This document shows, piece by piece, positions 60,024 to 64,000 of a stretch of 64,000 bases of DNA. The stretch spans positions 17,184-81,183 of the forward strand of contig DATLBC010000125.1 of NCBI GenBank assembly GCA_035527095.1. Reading direction: 5' to 3'. A program made the translations under genes and the position numbers. The stretch is from Sva-07 sp035527095 (GTDB lineage Bacteria; Actinomycetota; Acidimicrobiia; Acidimicrobiales; Ilumatobacteraceae). The notes under the pieces were generated by a model, which was not told where the DNA came from, did not search any database, and saw only the letters and a list, made by a program, of their open reading frames with translations. Numbering within the stretch: the stretch's first letter is position 1; each line of letters opens with the position of its first letter.

Positions 60024-60593
60024 ATGGCAGTGATTGACGTTGCAGGGTTTGTCGCCGACGTGAAGTCCCAGGCGATCGACCACGGCTTCCACGTCCACGA
60101 CGAACGCCACTTCGTGGAGACGTACTCGCTGCGTCAGTTGTGGGAGGTCGACCTGCACCCCGAAGAGGCCTGCGCTGGCCCGATCGACCTGCACCTGTCG
60201 CTCGATGTCGACCCACGGGCCATGCTCGGGTTCGAGGACGAGGTGATGAAGCTCGACGAGATCGACGACCCACCACCCACCGGGTTCACGTTCCCGCTGA
60301 TCTTCACCTGGACCTTGCCACCGCTGCCTGAGCCACCCGACCTGCTGGTGCTGGCAACCGACCTCGCCGGGATCGGGGGCATCGATCTGCCGGTCGAAGT
60401 GTCAGCGATCGACTCGTTCCCGAGCGTGACCGATGCCCCTGAGCGCAGCTTGTCGATCGTCGCGAAGATGACCGTCGACCTCGCCGACGTGTACATGAAC
60501 GTCGACGACTCGATCGAAGCCGCACTCGACCGGTGCAAACATGTCAGTCTGTACTTGCTCGAGGGAGCCCCCAAGTGGCTCGACGAGTACTGA
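60024..60593 (+). CDS. Protein of unknown function (189 aa)
   Basis: This soluble acidic protein has no signal peptide. Its features are strand-rich segments (IDLHLSLDVDPRAML, FTFPLIFTWTLPPLPEP, LSIVAKMTVDLADVYM) and a C-terminal helix (IEAALDRCKHVSLYLL) ending EGAPKWLDEY. I do not recognise a family. The strong coding bias over the whole frame and the promoter geometry support a real gene. It is followed by another small acidic protein gene, probably in the same transcript. Confidence 0.65.
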   Translation: MAVIDVAGFVADVKSQAIDHGFHVHDERHFVETYSLRQLWEVDLHPEEACAGPIDLHLSLDVDPRAMLGFEDEVMKLDEIDDPPPTGFTFPLIFTWTLPPLPEPPDLLVLATDLAGIGGIDLPVEVSAIDSFPSVTDAPERSLSIVAKMTVDLADVYMNVDDSIEAALDRCKHVSLYLLEGAPKWLDEY

Positions 60594-60651
60594 ATCGCCC
60601 CGTCCGGTCACCTGCCCAACCACAACGTCATTCAGCACGCAAGGGAGCGTC

Positions 60652-60906
60652 ATGCGAGTCCACGAACTGATCGACATCCTCAGCGACCAGCCCGCCGATG
60701 CCGAGGTCGAACTCGCTGTGATCGCACCTGTCGAGGAGGGCTCCGACGACATCACCGTCGACCGCTACTTCGTCGACGGCGTGCTGCCGTGGGAAGACGA
60801 CGAGGACGACGAAGACAGCGACGGCGAGCTGACGATCTGGTTGGTCGGTGGCGAAGAGGCCGACGTCAACGCCTTCCTCGACGCCATCGAACAACCCGAA
60901 TCCTGA
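60652..60906 (+). CDS. Small acidic protein (84 aa) of unknown function
   Basis: It starts MRVHELIDILSDQPADAEVEL, contains a run of Asp/Glu (PWEDDEDDEDSDGEL) and ends with a short helix. AAGGGAG lies upstream of the ATG. N-terminal motifs of the type 'VxELIDxLsxxPxDAEVxL' occur in small phage-like and bacterial proteins of unknown role. It is probably co-transcribed with the gene before it. Confidence 0.6.
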   Translation: MRVHELIDILSDQPADAEVELAVIAPVEEGSDDITVDRYFVDGVLPWEDDEDDEDSDGELTIWLVGGEEADVNAFLDAIEQPES

Positions 60907-60909
60907 CGC

Positions 60910-61332
60910 TCAGGCGTCGGTGATGTCGCGACCGTGCACGGTCAGCGCCCAGATCACAGCGACCGCGAGGAAGAGCATCACGATCGACCAGACCGGGTAG
61001 TACGGCAGCCACAAGAAGTTCGCCACAGCGCTCACGCCGGCAACGATCACGCCGACCGTGCGGGCGAGCACGTTGCCGCTGATGATGCCGATGCCTGACA
61101 GGAACAGCACGACGCCGACCAGCATGTGGATCCAACCCCACGTGGTCACGTCGAACTCGAACACCCACTTGGCGGAAACGACGTAGAAGTCGTCTTCGAC
61201 GACGGCAACGAGACCTGCGGCGAACTGGAAGATGCCCGCCATCAGGAGCAGCACCGACGCGAACATGGCATAGCCCACCGCCCACGAACTGTGCGTTGGT
61301 CGGTTGGAATCGGGAACGTAGGACTCGGACAT
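60910..61332 (-). CDS. DUF7144-type integral membrane protein
   Basis: This 140-residue protein has four hydrophobic helices (VGYAMFASVLLLMAGIFQFAAGLVAVV, WGWIHMLVGVVLFLSGIGIISG, VIVAGVSAVANFLWLPYYPVW, IVMLFLAVAVIWALTVHG). The pattern GYAMFAxxLLxxxGxFQxxxGLxAVxxDxF is typical of a small membrane family abundant in Actinobacteria. GAGGAGG precedes the ATG. The function is not known. Confidence 0.8.
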   Translation of the reverse strand: MSESYVPDSNRPTHSSWAVGYAMFASVLLLMAGIFQFAAGLVAVVEDDFYVVSAKWVFEFDVTTWGWIHMLVGVVLFLSGIGIISGNVLARTVGVIVAGVSAVANFLWLPYYPVWSIVMLFLAVAVIWALTVHGRDITDA

Positions 61333-61450
61333 CTCTGCCTCCTCATGAAGGCGGCAACCCTGGTGGTGCCGCATCGTTGTTCTCCATACTCGCCCCAACT
61401 CGAAGATCCGGCATCACTCCCCTTGGGTGATCCTGAACCACCTCGAGCGG

Positions 61451-61849
61451 CTACAGAATGCCGAGCTGTGTGGCCCGCTCGACTGCCTCGTCACGGCCAT
61501 CGGCGTCGAGCTTGACGTAGATGTGTCTCACATGCGTCTCGAGCGTGTTGACCGACACGTACAACGACGAGGCCATCTCGGCGTTGGTGAGTCGCGTCGG
61601 CAACAGTGCAGGCCAACCGCTCGCTCCCGGTCGGTGAGGGGCTCGATCAGCGGCTCGTGAGACCCTCTCCGAGCCTGCACGGCGCGCGCTCCGTCGACGA
61701 TCGATTGCACGAACGGCTGACTCGCGAGATGCACGTCTGACTTGAGCAGGCTCACTGCGGAGGGCACGTCCAGGAACGGGGCACGCAATGCCCCCGGCTC
61801 TCCGCGCCTCGAGCACGGCCTCGAGGCGCTCCACCGCAGGGCAGATCAC
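61451..61849 (-). pseudogene. Frameshifted LuxR-family (MalT-like) regulator fragment
   Basis: One frame encodes ICPAVERLEAVLEARRAG. A second continues ALRAPFLDVPSAVSLLKSDVHLASQPFVQSIVDGA...PLIEPLTDRERAV. The first frame then resumes with LLPTRLTNAEMASSLYVSVNTLETHVRHIYVKLDADGRDEAVERATQLGIL, a complete LuxR helix-turn-helix. Two frameshifts (near 61790 and 61615) and the missing N-terminal ATPase/TPR part show that it is a remnant of a large LuxR/MalT-type regulator. Confidence 0.72.
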
Positions 61850-61939
61850 CGCGGTGGAACGATGCCACGCCCGGCATGAAGTGCAAGAAGAAGTCGACGG
61901 TCGAGCGACCGGACCGGGTCGTCTCCAGGGGCAGTCAGC

Positions 61940-62332
61940 TCAGGCGAGCAGCTTGGCCTTCTGCGCAGAGAACTCCTCATCGGTGAGCACACCCTGGTCG
62001 CGCAGTGCCGCAAGCTTGGTCAGCTCGTCGGCTCCTCCTCCGCCGCCGGCAGTCTGGCGAACGTAGGCCTGGAATTCGGATTCGCGCTGTTGCGCTGCGG
62101 CCACATCACGTTCGGACATCGCTCGACCGTTGGCGATCACATAGATGAAGACACCCAGGAACGGCACCAGGATCACGAAGATCGACCAGAGCGCCTTGCC
62201 CCATCCGCCCATCTCGTGGCTGCGAAAGATGTCGGCGAACACCCGGAACAGCAGCCACAGCCAGGCAAACCACAGGAAGAAGATCATCATGGTCCAGAAC
62301 AGACCGAGTAGCGGGTAGTCGTATGCGAGCAT
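61940..62332 (-). CDS. PLDc_N-SHOCT membrane protein
   Basis: The 130-residue protein has two membrane helices (LLGLFWTMMIFFLWFAWLWLLFRVFADIF and ALWSIFVILVPFLGVFIYVIANG), with the RSHEMGGWGKALW loop of the PLDc_N domain. A Gly-rich linker leads to a C-terminal SHOCT motif (DELTKLAALRDQGVLTDEEFSAQKAKLL). AAGGAGG precedes the ATG. Such proteins are common in Actinobacteria; SHOCT motifs are thought to mediate assembly at the membrane. Confidence 0.85.
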   Translation of the reverse strand: MLAYDYPLLGLFWTMMIFFLWFAWLWLLFRVFADIFRSHEMGGWGKALWSIFVILVPFLGVFIYVIANGRAMSERDVAAAQQRESEFQAYVRQTAGGGGGADELTKLAALRDQGVLTDEEFSAQKAKLLA

Positions 62333-62722
62333 CGTCGCCTCCTTGGGATTGATTGTCTCGATGCGCACCAGACTTCGCGCACATCGGTCTCGACACTGCG
62401 AGATGCAGCGCTTGCACGCTAGGGCATCGATCGTCGACGAGCGTCACCCCAAGTGGACGACATGAAACCGATGTGCGCTTCCCGAGAGGCCACCCGATGG
62501 GCTGACGTTCGCATGGGTCGATGGTGGTGGCGCGGGCAGGACCTTCATCGAGCAGGTGCTCTTGCGGCGGGGCGGGAGCACCCGGTCGAGTCACCCCGCC
62601 GTACACCCCTCGCTGCATCCCGCGAGAAAGCATTGAGATCGTGTTACGGTTCCGTGTCGAACACATGGCGGCGCGGGCCGTGACATCAACCGACCTGCGG
62701 GCACGATCGGAGAAACCACCAC
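62333..62722. other. 390-base intergenic region, no convincing gene
   Basis: Short frames exist on both strands, but none has a recognisable product or good coding pattern. A TACGGT box at 62645-62650 may be the promoter of the CAP-domain gene, followed by a leader that contains GGAG ten bases before the start. Confidence 0.5.
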
Positions 62723-63253
62723 ATGCGACTTCCCCTTCCACGTTTCGCGTCGCGAGCGCTCGATCATCGAGTCCGTACCTACGGCATCACCGCCGCACTC
62801 GGTCTGTTCACCATGGGCGGTGTCGTCCCCCAGTGCGCTCCGGCGCCGCCTCCCGCCGTCGTACAGGTGACGAACATACAGCGGTCGGTCGTCGACTCGG
62901 TCAACTCCCACCGGGCACAAGCCGGACGAGGCGTCGTTTCGGTCGACTCCCGCCTGACGGCCGCCGCGCAGGGACACTCCGACCACATGGCGCGCCAAGT
63001 GACCATGACCCACGCCGGAGCAGGCTCCACCGACGGCGGGCAACGGATTTCGAACGCCGGCTACCGGTGGACCACATGGGCAGAGAACGTCGCTGCCGGT
63101 CAGGAGACGCCGGCCGAAGTGGTGGCCGCCTGGATGAACAGCTCGGGACACCGGGCCAACATCCTCCAGAATCGAATGGTCCACATCGGCGTCGCTGCGA
63201 CCGAGGGCTCCAACGGCGTCGTCTACTGGACGATGGTCGTCGCCGCCGGCTGA
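62723..63253 (+). CDS. Secreted CAP (SCP/PR1-like) domain protein
   Basis: The 176-residue protein has an N-terminal export signal (RTYGITAALGLFTMGGVVPQCAP). It then carries a CAP domain with SVVDSVNSHRAQAGRGVV, LTAAAQGHSDHMARQVTMTHAG (metal-binding His), WAENVAAGQETPAEVVAAWMNSSGHRANIL and the closing VHIGVAATEGSNGVVYWTMVVAAG. CAP proteins act outside the cell; their activities vary and are often unknown. The domain is complete. Confidence 0.88.
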   Translation: MRLPLPRFASRALDHRVRTYGITAALGLFTMGGVVPQCAPAPPPAVVQVTNIQRSVVDSVNSHRAQAGRGVVSVDSRLTAAAQGHSDHMARQVTMTHAGAGSTDGGQRISNAGYRWTTWAENVAAGQETPAEVVAAWMNSSGHRANILQNRMVHIGVAATEGSNGVVYWTMVVAAG

Positions 63254-63494
63254 CGGCGGACGCTCTCCTCATTCACCCGAAGAGCACGCTGGAACCGGTC
63301 ATCGGCCAATTCGAAGTCGTTTGATCCGATCGAAGGCGCGATGCTCGATCACCCAACCCGAAGGCCCCGAGTGAAGCAACCGATCGTCGCCGTCGAAGAG
63401 CTCAAAGACTCCATCGGCCACCTGGTCAAACGGCTGCGCGTCGACCGTCGGATCATGGGGGCCACCGATTCCTGCTCCCCCGATGCGGAACTGT
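63254..63494. other. Intergenic region with an open minus-strand fragment
   Basis: On the minus strand, about 50 codons read as plausible protein (QVADGVFELFDGDDRLLHSG, then PSGWVIEHRAFDRIKRLRIGR) directly after the SDR gene, but there is no proper start. It may be the C-terminal remnant of a gene. A competing plus-strand frame is open over the same bases, so no gene is called. Confidence 0.3.
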
Positions 63495-64000
63495 TCAGGC
63501 GGGCTGTCCGTCGCCGCTGAGCATCACCGCGTTGGCTGCCTCGACGAAGCTCTCGAACGACCCGGTCTGGGCCCACATGTCCAGGAAGTCTGCGGCGTCG
63601 GAGCCGACGTGAACGTGGAGAGGGCTGGTCTGATCGGCAACAGCGGCGACAACCGCACGAGCCACATCGACGGGATCGCCGCCGTTCGCCAAGGAGGCCT
63701 TGGTGAAGTCCAGCATCACCTGGCTGGCCTCCGCGTACGGGGACGACGGATCCAGTTCGGCTCGCAATTCGTCGACGGTGTCGAGCAGCGCGGTGTGGTA
63801 GTAGCCGGGCTCGATACAGACCACACGGATGCCGAACGGGGCGACCTCGGCAGCGAGCGACTCCGACAGGGCGCCGATGGCATGCTTGCTCGCCGCGTAG
63901 AAGCCGTACATCGGGAACGCCGGCAGTCGCCCGGTGATCGAACTGATGTTGGCGATCACACCGCCGCCATTGGCCCGCATCGACGGCAGCACGAGGCGTG
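63495..64000 (-). CDS. SDR-family oxidoreductase, 5' end outside window
   Basis: The C-terminal two thirds of a classical SDR are visible. They include the catalytic Ser region VIANISSITGRLPAFPMYGFYAASKHAIGALSESLAAEVAPFGIRVVCIEPGYYHTALL, with YAASK, and a long helical end. The Rossmann cofactor motif lies beyond the right edge. The IEPGYYxT segment and the C-terminal helices resemble SDRs of the DltE/17-beta-hydroxysteroid-dehydrogenase-like group. The substrate is unknown. Confidence 0.85.
   Translation of the reverse strand, partial: RLVLPSMRANGGGVIANISSITGRLPAFPMYGFYAASKHAIGALSESLAAEVAPFGIRVVCIEPGYYHTALLDTVDELRAELDPSSPYAEASQVMLDFTKASLANGGDPVDVARAVVAAVADQTSPLHVHVGSDAADFLDMWAQTGSFESFVEAANAVMLSGDGQPA

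Noticed and set aside
62453..62683. Plus-strand frame of 76 codons in the gap before the CAP-domain gene
   Set aside because: No family resemblance, poor coding pattern and no ribosome-binding site.

Overview
The window is high-GC DNA with dense genes and short intergenic gaps. Everything in it fits an actinobacterium, most likely of the class Acidimicrobiia (Ilumatobacter-like). The indications are a type A RNase P RNA of actinobacterial style, an F420-type luciferase-like oxidoreductase, a DUF222/HNH endonuclease, a WES/DGAT acyltransferase, GTG starts, ATGA/GTGA start-stop overlaps, and many genes with a TANNNT -10 box only 6-9 bases before the start codon, as expected for leaderless mRNAs. 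The taxonomic placement is an inference from gene content and was not tested.

Layout. 1-3.5 kb: the 3' part of a glycerol kinase gene, two Tat-exported ferritin-like proteins and a methyltransferase. 3.6-9.1 kb: rnpB, followed by a 5.1 kb stretch bounded by a perfect 31-base duplication of the rnpB 3' end. This looks like an integrated element. It carries an IS5-type insertion with a CTAG target duplication, an IS481 remnant, an ABM-domain protein, and a translationally coupled coiled-coil/GAF-GAF-PAS-adenylate cyclase pair. 9.1-18 kb: an arylsulfotransferase-like lipoprotein, then a branched-chain-amino-acid-type ABC transporter compressed into three polypeptides: a LivH-LivM fusion, an MFS-LivF-LivG fusion and a binding protein. 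18-26 kb: a minus-strand cell-wall operon (class A PBP, zinc-ribbon protein, membrane protein, histidine phosphatase), a Gfo/Idh-like protein, and glgC/glgA. 26-31 kb: ppc, an esterase and an LLM oxidoreductase.

31-34.3 kb is a nitrite/NO operon on the minus strand: nirK with an extra N-terminal cupredoxin, an Rrf2 regulator, a YwiC-like membrane protein and a RIC/ScdA di-iron repair protein. It is preceded by a 61-base tandem duplication. At 35.1-36.2 kb a redoxin gene is interrupted by an in-frame TGA in the motif WASW-U-GC. A six-base-pair hairpin with a G in the loop begins 14 bases after the TGA, as in bacterial SECIS elements, so this is very probably a selenoprotein.

36-46.5 kb: a phosphotransferase-like protein, an L,D-transpeptidase with three surface repeats, a CaCA antiporter, a CinA-like protein, an MBL-receiver-GAF fusion, a decayed ABC permease, an ECF sigma factor with its membrane partner, and an SDR behind two TGTCCC/GGGACA palindromes. 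46.7-48.3 kb holds very small overlapping genes, a partial duplication of one of them, and tRNA-Val. 48.4-64 kb is mainly housekeeping and lipid or redox metabolism (WES/DGAT, MDR reductase, D-2-hydroxyacid dehydrogenase, serine hydrolase, MalY-type lyase, HNH, pirin, endonuclease III, SDRs, inositol-phosphatase-like, small membrane proteins, a CAP-domain protein). It includes one pseudogenised LuxR regulator and several divergent promoter pairs.
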